A stretch of 64,000 nucleotides of DNA, from positions 19,781,866 to 19,845,865 of the forward strand of contig CM035227.1 in the NCBI GenBank assembly GCA_020226215.1, read 5' to 3'. Position numbers and translations under genes: made by a program. The notes under the pieces are model-generated. The model was not told where the DNA came from. It ran no database searches and saw only the letters and a list, made by a program, of their open reading frames with translations. The stretch is from Sindora glabra. Taxonomy: Eukaryota > Streptophyta > Magnoliopsida > Fabales > Fabaceae. Numbering within the stretch: position 1 is the first letter of the stretch; the number at the start of each line of letters is the position of its first letter. Below, piece by piece: positions 27,718-39,011 of the stretch.

Positions 27718-28015
27718 CATGTTTGCGCGCTGATGCAGCAATCATAAAAATCAGGCCAAACTTCACAGCATATGAATAATCCTAGATCTTGTTTAACGTA
27801 TGCAACCAGTCACCAAACCCCACCACATAGTTACGCGTAAACATTTAAGCTCCCGAGGTAGGGTCCCTTACCCTAAAATCAACGTACGGGCATGCTTTTG
27901 GTCATGGAAGGAAATTTTTTAAAAAATAAAGTAAAATGAAGAACTGACAATTCAAGAAACGATTCTTGTTCTTCATCATTTTCCGCTTTGTTTTCCACTA
28001 ATTTCCATTACGCAC

Positions 28016-28024
28016 TATATATAA
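28016..28024 (+). promoter_or_regulatory. TATA-box-like sequence
   Basis: TATATATAA in a non-repetitive, higher-complexity stretch, 123 bases before the ATG of the small ORF at 28147. The spacing suits a plant promoter with a short leader, but such words are frequent in AT-rich DNA. Confidence 0.25.
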
Positions 28025-28146
28025 CATACTGGGATATTCATGCTTTTGTCCTTCCCCAGCCAGCTCTAATAAGCTGAGGCCTACTGGAGAGCAATCCCTC
28101 TGGTTTGCTCTTTTCAGGATAAAGGCATTGCCCTTCCACCTCAACA

Positions 28147-28416
28147 ATGATGCATGGCTACAACCCAAATTATTCTTCTAGTACGACATACTTTACGTGT
28201 GTCGTTCACAAACTCCAGCACTCCTTGGGCAGCCACTACGTGTTTTGTGATGGTTGGGTTGACAAGGTTAAATGTGATAGAGTCATCAATTATAAAGCTC
28301 AAATGTCTGCGTCTGGTTTAAACATCTGTGACACCACCAAAACCACCATGGAACAATGTTACATAATGCATGACGAGTCATACATGAGAAAGCTTGTCGT
28401 ATGTTTTAACACGTAA
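28147..28416 (+). CDS. Small hypothetical protein, 89 residues
   Basis: The frame begins with two Met codons (MMHGYNPNYSS) and is open for 89 residues in DNA that is less AT-rich and less repetitive than its surroundings. Composition is protein-like, with six cysteines spread along it (18, 34, 43, 61, 70, 86). There is no signal peptide, no membrane segment and no domain I recognise. A TATA-like sequence lies 123 bases upstream. An overlapping minus-strand frame (28359-28631) is equally anonymous. It may be an orphan gene, an exon of a larger gene, or chance. Confidence 0.22.
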   Translation: MMHGYNPNYSSSTTYFTCVVHKLQHSLGSHYVFCDGWVDKVKCDRVINYKAQMSASGLNICDTTKTTMEQCYIMHDESYMRKLVVCFNT

Positions 28417-28439
28417 TTTCTGATAAAATTAGTCTTGGT

Positions 28440-30600
28440 AGAAAAGAGAAGAGAAGTGAAAATGGTGGGAAGGGATTGTTGAGTGATAGCATCTAATGTA
28501 GATAAGTTGTTTGTAGAAATGCCTTCATGTTTTGCCCCACAATGCGGTTTTGTTTGTTTAAATAAAATATAATAATGGTGCAAAATGAACGGGCTAGTAC
28601 TGGATGATGTTGTTTGAAGTAGGTTTGACAAATATTGATAAGGTAACGTGGATTAGTCAATAGTTGAGGATAGGATTTTGCTCTTCTGAAGTAAAAGCAT
28701 TACAATTGAGATGGGTGATGGAGCCATTGTTTGCCAATAATGAAAAGAAAACGATGCAAGATGGTGACTTTGGGTCTTTGATGTTTTGCGGTAACGTATA
28801 AGGTGACGGCTTGTGTCGTCTGAATTAATTAATTTATTAAATATGTTAAAACAGATTAATTTGTTTAATTAATTTAATAATTTTCATAAATAAATTTTAT
28901 ATTATAAAATTATTTATTTATCATCTTTTATAAAAATATTTTTAATTATTCATAAAATACTAATTTAATTTTTTATTATCATTTTATTAAAATAAAAATT
29001 TTATATTTTTATTATATATTTATTTATAATTTAATTATTAATTATTTATAAAATAATATTTTTAAAAATTTAATATAAATTCTTAAAAAATTGATGCGTC
29101 AATTTAAGTCTGTATAAATATGTGATATTCGTATGGCATTAAAAAAGTTAGAAATTGCTACTCTTAATTTACGCTATATATTGTTCTTCTACTCTCATTT
29201 GATTTTTGCACGTTTACATTTGAATAAATAATGGATGATGCATATGGCAAATGAGGAACATTATGGTGTTGGCTTTTCATTTAGATGTTTATAGGCTTGT
29301 GAATGTGACAATCATCTATGAAGCGCGAGAGCGATAATATCTTCACTCAATTTAAATTATGTTTTTATAATTTAAAATTTTATAATTGAATCGCTATACT
29401 AATTACTTTTCATTTTTAATTTAATGTTTCCCATCATTTTTCTATTAAATCGTGCTATTGATTGATACATACGAACATCACTTTATTGGACTAGTTTAAT
29501 TGTTATTATTATTATGGCGCTTATATACCATTTCCATGATTTTAAGTGGTAAGTAATATAAAGGTTTTTGCTAACTATATCGATAAATATTCTTTATTTA
29601 TTATTATTTTTAATTTGCAAAAGAATCTTGTAGAATAATATTAATTGAGAATAATTATAATATAATTATAATGTATTAAAAAAATGAAATTATTAATTAA
29701 TATTACCATAAAATTCTCTTAGAAATTAAAAATAACATTAAATGAAGGACATTCATTGATTCTTAAATATAATCCTACAGATTACGACTGCCATTATATA
29801 ATGTCTTATTCCAATAAATTTTTTACCTGGAACATATGGCGGGTGCTTGTCATTTTAGACTAGTCTACTAGTCTTTTTGTTAAACTTAAGTCTCATTTGG
29901 GATAGATAGTGGCATAATTCCCTACACAAATCATATTTGAAGGCATAATAAGTAAGTAAACTAAAATAACGACACAAGTGAACCTTTAAGTATGCCCCCC
30001 ACATAATATATAAACTTCTGGGCGCAATGGGTAAGTGGACAATGGAATAAGGTGAAGGCCAACTACGTTATATTTTCTCCCACATAATGTTAGATTCTTT
30101 TATAATTATTTAATTGAATTTTACAAATTTGCTTTACCATCCTATATAATTTAATGATAATTTTTAATTTATATTTGAAATTTAATTTTAAATTATATTT
30201 TTTATTTATGTAATATTATTGTATTAATATATATCTTATCACATAATTTAGTATGTACAAAACAAGCAATTCAATAACATACTTCCACTCAAGCTAATGC
30301 TAACAAGCTCCTAATTAGGTCACAACGTGCTCCTGACCTTTTTTCTTTGGATAGTTCTTCCATACTCAGACTAAAAGTCTAGGTATTGGTATCCTTATTA
30401 ACAAACTAATGAATAAATGATATCTATTTATGTATGAAAGAGGTTTTTAGGTAATTTACCTATTTATAAACCTTATAATTTAAGACTTAAATTTATTTTA
30501 ATTTTATTTCTACCCCAAATTTCTTTAATAAACTTATGGATTTATAGAAATAAGTTAGGCCTAAATATCTTTTCCTATATAGATTTAAAGATTTAGAATT

Positions 30601-30606
<6 letters not shown>
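28440..30606. other. Intergenic, no gene seen
   Basis: Mostly AT-rich and non-coding, with patches of ordinary complexity (28440-28820, 29820-30070) that could be regulatory or decayed sequence. No transposon terminus was identified. Confidence 0.4.

Positions 30607-30654
<48 letters not shown>
30607..30654. repeat. Compound microsatellite (AC)18(AT)6
   Basis: Uninterrupted AC dinucleotides from 30607 to 30642 run directly into AT dinucleotides to 30654. Confidence 0.9.
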
Positions 30655-30728
30655 GAAAATTTTTAAAATAAAAATAAAAATTTTAAAATAAATTTAAAAA
30701 GAAAAATAAAAACTAAAAGGTTTCATTA

Positions 30729-31072
30729 AATTTTAAATTCCTTTGACGACGAATAAATTTAAAAAATTAAATATATTAAGATCAATAATACTATATTTTT
30801 AATACTATACACCTCTGTATATAAAATTAAGAAGTGCATATTTTTCATCAAAGTAAAAAAATTCATACATGTACTTTAATTATTTTCTATTTTCATTTTT
30901 ATTGAGAATAGAAAATTTCAAAAAAAAATTAATATTTAAAATTAAAAATATATTCATAGATAAAAAAATTTAATATATTATATTCATGATCTATCATTTA
31001 TAATTTTAGTTCAATATAAATAATTTACATACATATCACATGTATTAATTATTGAATATGTTTTATGGTCCA
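30729..31072 (+). repeat. Direct repeat, copy 1 of 2
   Basis: About 340 bases that recur in the same orientation at 31863-32230. Shared words include GAAGTGCATATTTTTCATCA, TTTTCATTTTTATTGAGAAT and TGATCTATCATTTATAATTTT. Copies differ by scattered substitutions and small indels. They could be eroded LTRs or a segmental duplication. I see no primer-binding site between them. Confidence 0.7.
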
Positions 31073-31480
31073 AAAAAAGTAAAGAGAAATATATAACTTA
31101 AGTTTTCTTTTAGATTTATTATTTATTTCTCTTAATAAAATACTGAGTTAATCAACTTTCAAATTTTTTTGTATATAAATATAAAATTTAAAAATATTTG
31201 AAGTATTTAAATTTAAATTTAAGAATTATACATTGAAAGTTAGGATTTGCATAATATATGTATTATATTTAATTTTTAAAATAATATTTTTAGAATTGGT
31301 GCTTATATATATATAATCTAATTTTATATGTTAGATTTTAAAAATATTATGCAAGATTATGATTTTAATTTTTTTAAGAATAAATTTTAAAAAATGGATA
31401 AATAATTTTTAAATCATTTTTGGTATTTTATTGTTTAAAAAATATTTTTATTTACATATATGAATAAAAATATGTAAATA

Positions 31481-31574
31481 AAAATGTATTGGTTATATAC
31501 ATTCACAAATAAATAATTTATATACAAATACTTAATTATAAACATTCATGGATAAAAATGTATTGGTTATATAC
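31481..31574 (+). repeat. Short tandem duplication between the direct repeats
   Basis: AAAATGTATTGGTTATATAC occurs at 31481 and again at 31555, 74 bases apart, with related sequence between. Confidence 0.6.
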
Positions 31575-31862
31575 TTCACTGATAAATAGTTTATGCACGG
31601 ATACTCAAAATGATATAATAAAATTTTAAATTATTAAATTAAAATTATTTAATCATAACTATTTATATTTTAATAGATGTGATTAAATTATTTTAATTTA
31701 ATAATTTTTAAAATTATTAAATTATCCAAAGTTTTAAAATTTCAAAAATATCATAAATTTATCATATAAAAATTTAAAATTTAATTTTAAATTTCAATTT
31801 TAATATCTTACATGCTTCCTTAAGAAATAATAATGTTACTAATAGCATTGTATTTAAATAAT

Positions 31863-32230
31863 TAATTTTAAATTTCTTCATCATTACCTAGATATTAAAA
31901 ACTTAAAAAATTAAATACATCGAAATCAGTAATACTATTTTTTTAATATTATACACCTATGTATATAAAATTTAGAAGTGCATATTTTTCATCAAAATAA
32001 AAAATTCATGTATTTGCTTTAATTATTTTCTATTTTCATTTTCATTGAGAATAGAAAATTTATAAAAAAAAATTAACATTTAAAATTAAAAATACATTCA
32101 TAAGTAAAAAATTTTATTATAATTTTTTTAATATATTATATATATGATCTATCATTTATAATTTTGTCTCAATATAAATAATTTATATGCAAATTACATA
32201 TATTAGTTATTGAATATATTTTATAACCCA
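31863..32230 (+). repeat. Direct repeat, copy 2 of 2
   Basis: Second copy of the 30729-31072 sequence, same orientation, about 1.13 kb downstream, slightly longer because of an insertion near 32110-32140. Confidence 0.7.
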
Positions 32231-33984
32231 ATAAATTATTATACAAATCACTATCAATTCAATAATATTGGCCTAAAATTAATATTCATTATAAAAGTAT
32301 ATTTTAAATCATTACTAGATATATAAATTTTAACACTAAAAAAATTTATAAAAATTTCAAAAATTATTTCAAAAATTACAATAAAATAACAAATTCATAT
32401 TTAATGCGAAAAAATCTAAATAAAATGAGTATTAATTTAAAAATGATAGTATTGTTATAATAAAAATTAATTGATAATCATACTATTATATCTAAAAGTA
32501 TGATAATGTAAAAAAATATTATTTCAATATTCCTTTTCAAAATGTAAATCATTTACATGCTTTCTATTAAGTTAAATGAGAAATTAAATGTTTGTTCTTT
32601 ATTAAAAATTTAATTAATGTATTTTTATTTGCATGTTCAATAAAAAATTTTAAAAATTATAAAAAATATAAAACTAGATTTATCCATTACGTTGGTGTAT
32701 ATATGGTCATTTTTGCAAAAAATATAAAGTATGAGAGTGAGAAAATTAATATCACATAAGTAATATTTATTTTTTCAGTAAGTAACCTATAAACTCATAT
32801 CAATCATTCATTTTTTATCTCTTAAATCTGATGATTATTATATTACCATTAAATTAAGATATCCATACCTAGGCTTTTAGTCTAAGAATAGTAGAATTAT
32901 CCTTTTTCCTTTTATATAAGGAAATGATAGATCACATGCTTTTCAAATTTATAACACATTACAAGGACTTAGATAACCCATTATTAGGAATGGAAAATAT
33001 GTAGAAGAATTTAGATTGCAAGGAGTTAGATAGATTTCAAGTGAAATCAAAAGGAATAGTAAAGTAATTTATTTATTTTAATGTATAATAACTTATCATA
33101 GAAAAGACGGGGAGAAAACTCTAACTCATCAGTGCACTTAACTATATATATGTATACGTGTGTGTGTATATATATACGTATGTATGTATGTATATATTGC
33201 AAGTTGCTTACGGGGATCCAAGTTATATGGGTTGATTAATCATAGAGGACCATCACGGGCACGTGCAAGTCAATTAACTTACTTGCAAAGTCCTGCACGG
33301 TAACTAATGATGGTAAAATTTGCGTTTTTAATTGTTGGCTTGTGTACCGACTGTTCATTTGTCTTCCCGCTGATCATGTGTGAGCTTGTTTTAATAAAAT
33401 CCATTTTATATAAAAGTATAATATAATTATAAAATATTAAGATGATAAAAAATATATTTAATATTAAATATGAATTATATAATAAAAAATAATATTTTTT
33501 ATTTAAAGGATTGTCTTAATATTAGAATATTAAGGATTATAAATTTTATTTAAAATATATAAATAATATATTACTTCTTTATTTTGTATAAATAAATAAT
33601 TTTAAAAAAATATCGAAAAAAACAAACGAAGCTAATAAATGTTTTGAAGCTACCATGACAGATATTATACTTAGCAGAAGTTGTTTGTTTCTTGAATTTG
33701 TTGCTTGAGTAGATACACGCTAATTTGGAATTATGCATGCAGAAACCGTAACCCTCTTGGAGTTTATGTCAAATTATAAATTTACTTCTCTAATTAAAAT
33801 TAAATTAATATAATAAGTGTACATGAATTTGTTCATGATCGACATAATCATACTGTTTTAATCTTATCTTATATATTTATATAAAGAGAGGAGTGAAAAT
33901 GAATTAAGCTACTCACAAGTAAAATTAATTTATAAAAAATTTGATTCAAAGATTGATTTTGAATGCCTAAACTATCCAAATTCA

Positions 33985-33988
<4 letters not shown>
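32231..33988. other. Intergenic; non-repetitive island at about 33195-33390
   Basis: AT-rich and non-coding apart from 33195-33390, which has balanced composition and a CACGTG core (GGGCACGTGC near 33259). That hexamer is the G-box bound by plant bZIP/bHLH factors, but no gene starts nearby, so no role is assigned. Alternating TATG/TGTG simple repeats lie at about 33145-33197. Confidence 0.35.

Positions 33989-34058
<70 letters not shown>
33989..34058. repeat. (AT)n microsatellite, about 70 bp
   Basis: Longest dinucleotide run in the window. Being self-complementary it can form a cruciform and its length may be collapsed or variable in assemblies. Confidence 0.9.
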
Positions 34059-34061
<3 letters not shown>

Positions 34062-35017
34062 CTAAGTTTAAACTTCATATTACTTGAATCCTTTGTAAAT
34101 GTGAATGAACTTAATAATAAAAAATTATATATTTATTTTTATACTATGTATGAATAATATAATACATAAAAAATATGATTTCATTGTTAATTGTTAAAGT
34201 TGTATGAAGCAATATGATACCTTGATTGAAATAATTAATTTTTTTGTATATGTTAATTTTTACCAAATATAACTATTAGTATTATGTAATATTGTGTAGA
34301 TTTTTTTATAAATTTGATTGCTACATTACAAAAAAAAATTATATTGATAAGTAAAATAAAATAAAAAATTCAACGTCTAAACGAGTTGAACTTGATTAAT
34401 ACATGAGTTCAGTTTAAGTTTCATATTACACAATTCAAAGTGTTTGCAAGTATTAAAGATCTTAGCAATTAAAAAAATATATTTATTTTTATACTTTATA
34501 TAAATAACATAATATAAATTATTGAAATTGTATGAATAAATATGATATTTTGATTAAAGTAATTAACTTTCTAATATATATTATTTTTTACTAAATGTAA
34601 CTATTAGCATTATATGATAATTGTGTAATTTTTTTTATAAATTTGATGGTTATATTGTAGAAAAATTTATATTCCTAAGTAAAATAATATAAAAAAAATC
34701 TGATGTTCGATTTATTTGTGGAACATAAAATTTCTTATACTTAAAGTGGAATGAAATGATAAGCAATTAGAATAAGAATATGAAAAATGAGGTGTTAAAA
34801 ACATATTATTTAAACAAGCTTACCTAAACTCATTTAAATTTATATTTGAGTTAGGTTCAAGTTTGAATTTGAATTTGAATTATTCGAATTTAATAATATT
34901 TAACTTGAATTTGAATTCATTTATTTTTAGTAAGTTCATATTTAAAGTTTTAGATACTTTATATGACTCAATTCATTTGCACATTTACACTAAGAGTTAA
35001 GTTCTAATTTCTTATGG
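34059..35017. other. AT-rich intergenic DNA, no gene seen
   Basis: No coding frame. Two stretches (34100-34300 and 34440-34640) resemble each other, with shared words such as TATTTATTTTTATACT and TAACTATTAG(C/T)ATTAT, which suggests an old local duplication. Confidence 0.4.
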
Positions 35018-36504
35018 TAAACAAATATGGTAGAAGAGCTGATTGGCCTTTCCAAATACAGTTTAGTTCAGGTGACTCTCCAATCTAGAAAGCTATTCTT
35101 TCAGTTGCTGATGAAACTAAAAATGGCCTTAGGTGGCGAATCAACAATGGTTCCTCTATGCATTTTTGGACTAATCGATGGTTGGAGATGGAAGGAATGT
35201 TGTTAGACCATGCTTTGACTGATGTTTCAGATGAGCATAAGCTTATGCCTATAAAGAAGTTCACCGATGGGTCTGATTGGGATTGACCTTTTTTATCTTC
35301 AGTGCTCCCATTGGAAATTATCAGACATATTCAAAATATTTATCCCCCAAGACCTCAAGTTATAGAGGACACGTTTTCCTGGTCTGGATCTGGTATAGGA
35401 ATGTTCTCTATCAGTTTTGCCCTCCAAACAATTTCTGTTGCTAATTGGTTCCAACCCCATTTTGTTTGGAAGCAAATTTGGAAACTAGACGTCCCACAAC
35501 ACATTTAGGTCTTTGCTTGGCAGGCGTGTCATAATAGACTTTTAACAAAGAATTTCACATCAAAATGGGGACATTCCTCAAAATATTGTGATTTCTGCAG
35601 AAACAAAATTGAGATTGTCATACATGTAATCCGAGACTATCTGCGTGCATAGAGGCTGTGGCAGATTTTAGTGGACCCTAATCATATTGCCGAATTTTTC
35701 ATGACTGATCTTGGTGACTGGTTCGTTTTAAATCTTTCAAAGGCTATTGGAAAAACATAATTTAGTCACCTAACCTGGAAAATTGTTTGGGTGGTTGGAA
35801 TATGGAACCTATGGTCTTGGTGGAATAAGGAAATACATGATCCTACTTTCACTAGACCCTCAAATCTGATCAGATTTATTCTGAACCAAGTGCAGGAGAT
35901 ACTGAGAGATAAAAAATCTCTTTCACTTAATGGCAATAGGATCTTCAAGCAGATGGAGCCCCCTCCCCCTGGGTGGATCAAAATTAATACTGATGGAGCT
36001 ATTAGAAGAATGGGTGATTTTGCTAGCTGTGGTGGAATTATAAGAGACAATTTTGGCAATTGGATTATTGGTTTTGCAAAACCTTTTGGTTTATGCACTC
36101 CTTATGTTACTGAATCTTGGGGGGCCATTTGTGGTTTAACAATTGCTTGGGACATGGGATTTAGAAAAGTCCTACTTGAATGTGATTCTAAAGCACTCAT
36201 CTCAGCTTTACTAAATCTATCGCATAAAGGCAATCACCTGATCCTTATTCTGCATGAGGTAATTTCATGGCACTAGGAGATTGAAATTGTTCGTACATAT
36301 AGAGAAGGCAACAAGTGTGCTAATTGGATGACTTCTCATAACTTGTCCTTACAACCGGGATTACATTTGTTCCATAGTCCTCCTTCCTAACTTTTTATGC
36401 TGCGTATTACTGATGCGACAGGAGTCCCTCGGACCTGAGACTTTCTTTTGAGTTAATCTTTTTCCTTCTTTGGGCTTTGGCCCCGTTTTATTACTAAAAA
36501 AAAA
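35018..36504 (+). mobile_element. 5'-truncated L1-type LINE (3' part of ORF2)
   Basis: Protein-coding similarity begins abruptly at about 35023. It runs through the ORF2 C-terminal region with zinc-finger and RNase H domains, and the block ends in a run of nine A at 36496-36504 after a short 3' UTR (GGGCTTTGGCCCCGTTTTATTACT, about 36471-36494). A truncated 5' end and an A tail are the hallmarks of LINE retrotransposition. I could not find a target duplication around it. Confidence 0.8.
35023..36390 (+). pseudogene. LINE ORF2 C-terminus: zf-RVT and RNase H domains, dead
   Basis: A single frame holds from 35023 to the natural stop TAA at 36388-36390 with no frameshift. It is broken by stops at 35086, 35284, 35506, 35650, 35758 and 36274. 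The first third carries the typical region after reverse transcriptase, followed by a zf-RVT-like segment with a C-x2-C pair (CDFC) in which a later Cys appears replaced by Tyr (RDY). The RNase H domain follows. It has WIKINTDGA (first catalytic Asp), CGGIIRDNFGNW, the ESWGA segment with the catalytic Glu, and LECDSKAL with the second Asp, all conserved. Plant L1 elements use this domain during reverse transcription. Several stops sit where the family has Trp (for example SPI-stop-KAI). Confidence 0.8.
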
Positions 36505-36894
36505 GTTTCAAAAACAAAATTATAAATTAAATTATAAATTTTTATATATATTAAATTAAATTAATTTTTATATTATTTTATATTTAGTGATAATTTTTAT
36601 ATCTAAAATTTAATTAAAAATCTATTTCCGAGATATATATCGGCACTCTATACCAAATTCGTGTCGCCAATAATGACTGTCCGGGGTGCATTTGCTAATT
36701 ATATACCTATAAAATTGAAGATTATAACTTACCAATTGCGCTAATACTATTGTAAATCTAAACCACATGTAAAAAGTTGTCTTTGAAGTTCTAGATAGTG
36801 ATCTGACGACACATGGCAGTCCAGCTTGGCATTTTATTTAAATTTCCCAGCAAATTAAACACGAGAACAATGCATGCACTTAGCTGGAAGGCTC

Positions 36895-37064
36895 GCACTT
36901 TGTTTGGTTGAAAAAATAAAAATGAAAATAAAAATAAAATTAATAAAAAATGTTTTTTATTAAAAAAATTAAAAAAATAAAGTATCGTTTGATTTGCATA
37001 AAAAATAATTTCTCTAAAAAAATTAAATTTCATAAAAAATAACTTCAAATATAAACTTTCTAAA
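36895..37064 (+). repeat. Dispersed AT-rich repeat, left part, split by an hAT insertion
   Basis: The segment ending AAACTTTCTAAA at 37064 resumes at 38353. Its text (TCATAAAAAATAACTTCAAAT then TAAACTTTCTAAA) matches the equivalent part of the neighbouring copy at about 38680-38720. Confidence 0.5.
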
Positions 37065-37154
37065 CATAGCCGTGTTTATAGGTAGGTAAGTAAAGCACTT
37101 GCTTTAAGCCTCCAATTTTTTCTAAGTCCTATTTATAATTTTTTTATTTTGTAT

Positions 37155-37548
37155 AGTTATTGATTAATGGTCAAGACACTAGTGATTGGATAAAAGGAGC
37201 AGTTGTTCTTCTCTTAAGACACTAATGTATAACACTACCACTATAAAGTCTAAAGTTATGCTTTTGTTCATCTCATTAATTAATAATATTATATTATGAG
37301 TTAATGAAATGTACAGATGATTTAGTTACAGACATATAATTATTGCAGACATAAATGCACACATATAGTTATTGGTTAATGGCCAACACTCTAGTGATTA
37401 GATAAGAGGAGTAGTTGTTCTCCTTTTAAGACACCAATATATAATATTACCACTATCAAGTTTAAAGTTATGCTTTTATCCACCTCATTAATTAAGAAAT
37501 GTCGTCTCATAAGTTAATGAAATGCACACATAATTTAGTTGTAAATAT
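37155..37548 (+). repeat. Tandem duplication (two units of about 185-212 bp) within the hAT
   Basis: Unit 1 is about 37155-37340 and unit 2 about 37367-37548, offset 212 bases. Shared phrases include AGTTATTG(A/G)TTAATGG, CTAGTGATT(G/A)GATAA, GCAGTTGTTCT versus GTAGTTGTTCT, and AGTTAATGAAATG(T/C)ACA. Weak likeness to a tRNA-derived SINE (TAGTGATTGGATAA) was noticed but no B box remains. Confidence 0.6.
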
Positions 37549-37936
37549 TGATGTATTATTAAGGAGTTATATATTAGTAATCCAATAATAATATTATATT
37601 TACACACTATTATCAATTAATAATTTTTAATATTATAATTTATAATAGTCATTTTTTTCATTATATATACCATAAAATTTTAACATTTTCTTTTTAAATT
37701 TTTTGAGCTCTCACATTTTTTTTTCTCTTCTCAATCTTATTTTTATACTTTTTTAAAGTGAATTGATATCAAATTGTTACAGTAGATGGTATGATATGTA
37801 ATTCTCTTTATTTCCAAATTTTCAAGTTCTATTATTTCATTATTTTTTTATTTATTTTGTACATCTATTTTATTTATATATTTATTATTATTGTCATTTT
37901 ATTTTATTTTATTTTTATACCTTGTAGCAATAGAAG

Positions 37937-38275
37937 ATGTCAAATAGAAAGTATGAATCTGACTTTGAAAAATTAAAGAAAAAAGAAAAGTAAAAAAGTT
38001 AATTTAATATCAACGTGGTACTTTTGATAAATTTATTACTATTCATTGGATGCATCGCTTATAAAATATTATTGACAATACCTGTAATAGTTGTTATTAC
38101 CAAAAAAAGTTTTTCAAAATTAAAATTACTTAAATTCTATCTGAGTTCAATTATATTACAAGATAGATTAAATAGATTAATCATATTATCTATTAAGAAT
38201 GAAACGTTAGAATTACTTGATTACAAAACTTTGATAAGTAATTTTACAACTCAGAAAATTAGAAGAATGTTATGA
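37937..38275 (+). pseudogene. hAT transposase remnant (N-terminus joined to C-terminal dimerisation domain)
   Basis: From the ATG at 37937 the frame reads MSNRKYESDFEKLKKKEK, the characteristic start of plant TTF-zinc-finger (ZMYM1-like) hAT transposases, then stops at 37991 and 38000. In the same frame it continues as IAYKILLTIPV, KKSFSKLKLLK, RLNRLIILSI and ISNFTTQKIRRM, ending with TGA at 38273. This second part is the hAT C-terminal dimerisation region, where autonomous copies have a SAERSFSKLKLIK motif. The family's roughly 600-700 central residues, including the catalytic core, are missing. It is therefore a deletion derivative that could only be moved by a relative. Confidence 0.72.
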
Positions 38276-38352
38276 AAATTTGATGATTTATATTATATTA
38301 TGCCCTTTTAATAATTTTGTCTAAAGCCTCAAAATGTCTAGATACAGCCTTA

Positions 38353-38667
38353 TTTCTAAAATGTATTCAAAGTTATTTAGTTGATATATAGGAAATAATA
38401 CTTTTTAAAAAATAACTTCTTATATTTTACTTGGTTTAACTCTAAATATCCTAAGAAGCGTTAATAAAATAATTACTATATCCCAATATTATTATAATAT
38501 AAAATAATAAATTTTAATATTATTAATTAAATTTAATAAGAATAATTTTATTATTATATTTATAAATAAAATAAAAAATAAAATTTACCTAAGGGGAGAT
38601 GGATAAGTAACTTATCATATTTTGTAAAGTTTTATCATTATATCTAGGGGAAATGGATAAGTAACTT
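38353..38667 (+). repeat. Dispersed AT-rich repeat, copy A (right part)
   Basis: Continues the repeat interrupted at 37064. Matches copy B (38718-39011) over its full length, with shared words such as CAATATTATTATAATATAAA, GATGGATAAGTAACTT and CATATTTTGTAAAGTTTT. Confidence 0.7.
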
Positions 38668-38717
38668 CGCAAAAAATTGAATTTCATAAAAAATAACTTC
38701 TAATGTAAACTTTTTAA

Positions 38718-39011
38718 AAAGTACTCAAAATTATTTAATTGACACATAGAAAGTAATTTCCTATATCTTGTTTAAACTTTAAATATTTTAGGAAGTATTA
38801 ATAAAATGACTATTATATTTCAATATTATTATAATATAAAATAATAAATTTTAGTTATCATTAATCAAATTTAATGAAGATAATTTTATCATTATATATA
38901 TAAATAGCATAGAAAATAGAACTTACTTAAGGGAAGGTGGATAAGTAAATTCTCATATTTTGTAAGGTTTTGTCATTATATTTAGGAAGAAGTAAATAAG
39001 TAACTTCTCAT
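38718..39011 (+). repeat. Dispersed AT-rich repeat, copy B
   Basis: Direct tandem neighbour of copy A, about 355 bases downstream. A third copy in inverse orientation is at 63783-64000. Confidence 0.7.

Larger units (their letters stand above)
37065..38352 (+). mobile_element. hAT transposon, internally deleted, with 8-bp target duplication
   Basis: The block is flanked by TTTCTAAA on both sides (37057-37064 and 38353-38360), the 8-bp duplication expected of hAT. Ends are CATAGCCGTGTTTATAGG on the left and, on the minus strand, TAAGGCTGTATCTAGACA on the right: imperfect inverted repeats. Next to the right end TCTAAAGCCTCAAAATGTC resembles the usual tail of plant hAT elements that encode a TTF/ZMYM1-like transposase. 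It contains the fused N- and C-terminal remnants of that transposase. Inserted into an older dispersed repeat, which reads through when the element is ignored. Confidence 0.65.

Noticed and set aside
27501..27779. 92-residue plus-strand open frame
   Set aside because: It overlaps the right arm of the hAT MITE and then translates the G15 tract as a glycine run; it is a by-product of repeat sequence.
35766..36098. 110-residue minus-strand frame
   Set aside because: Antisense to the LINE RNase H domain, whose plus-strand motifs are unmistakable.
37791..37976. Hydrophobic 61-residue frame
   Set aside because: It translates a T-rich leader or intron-like stretch of the hAT element and overlaps the real transposase start in another frame.
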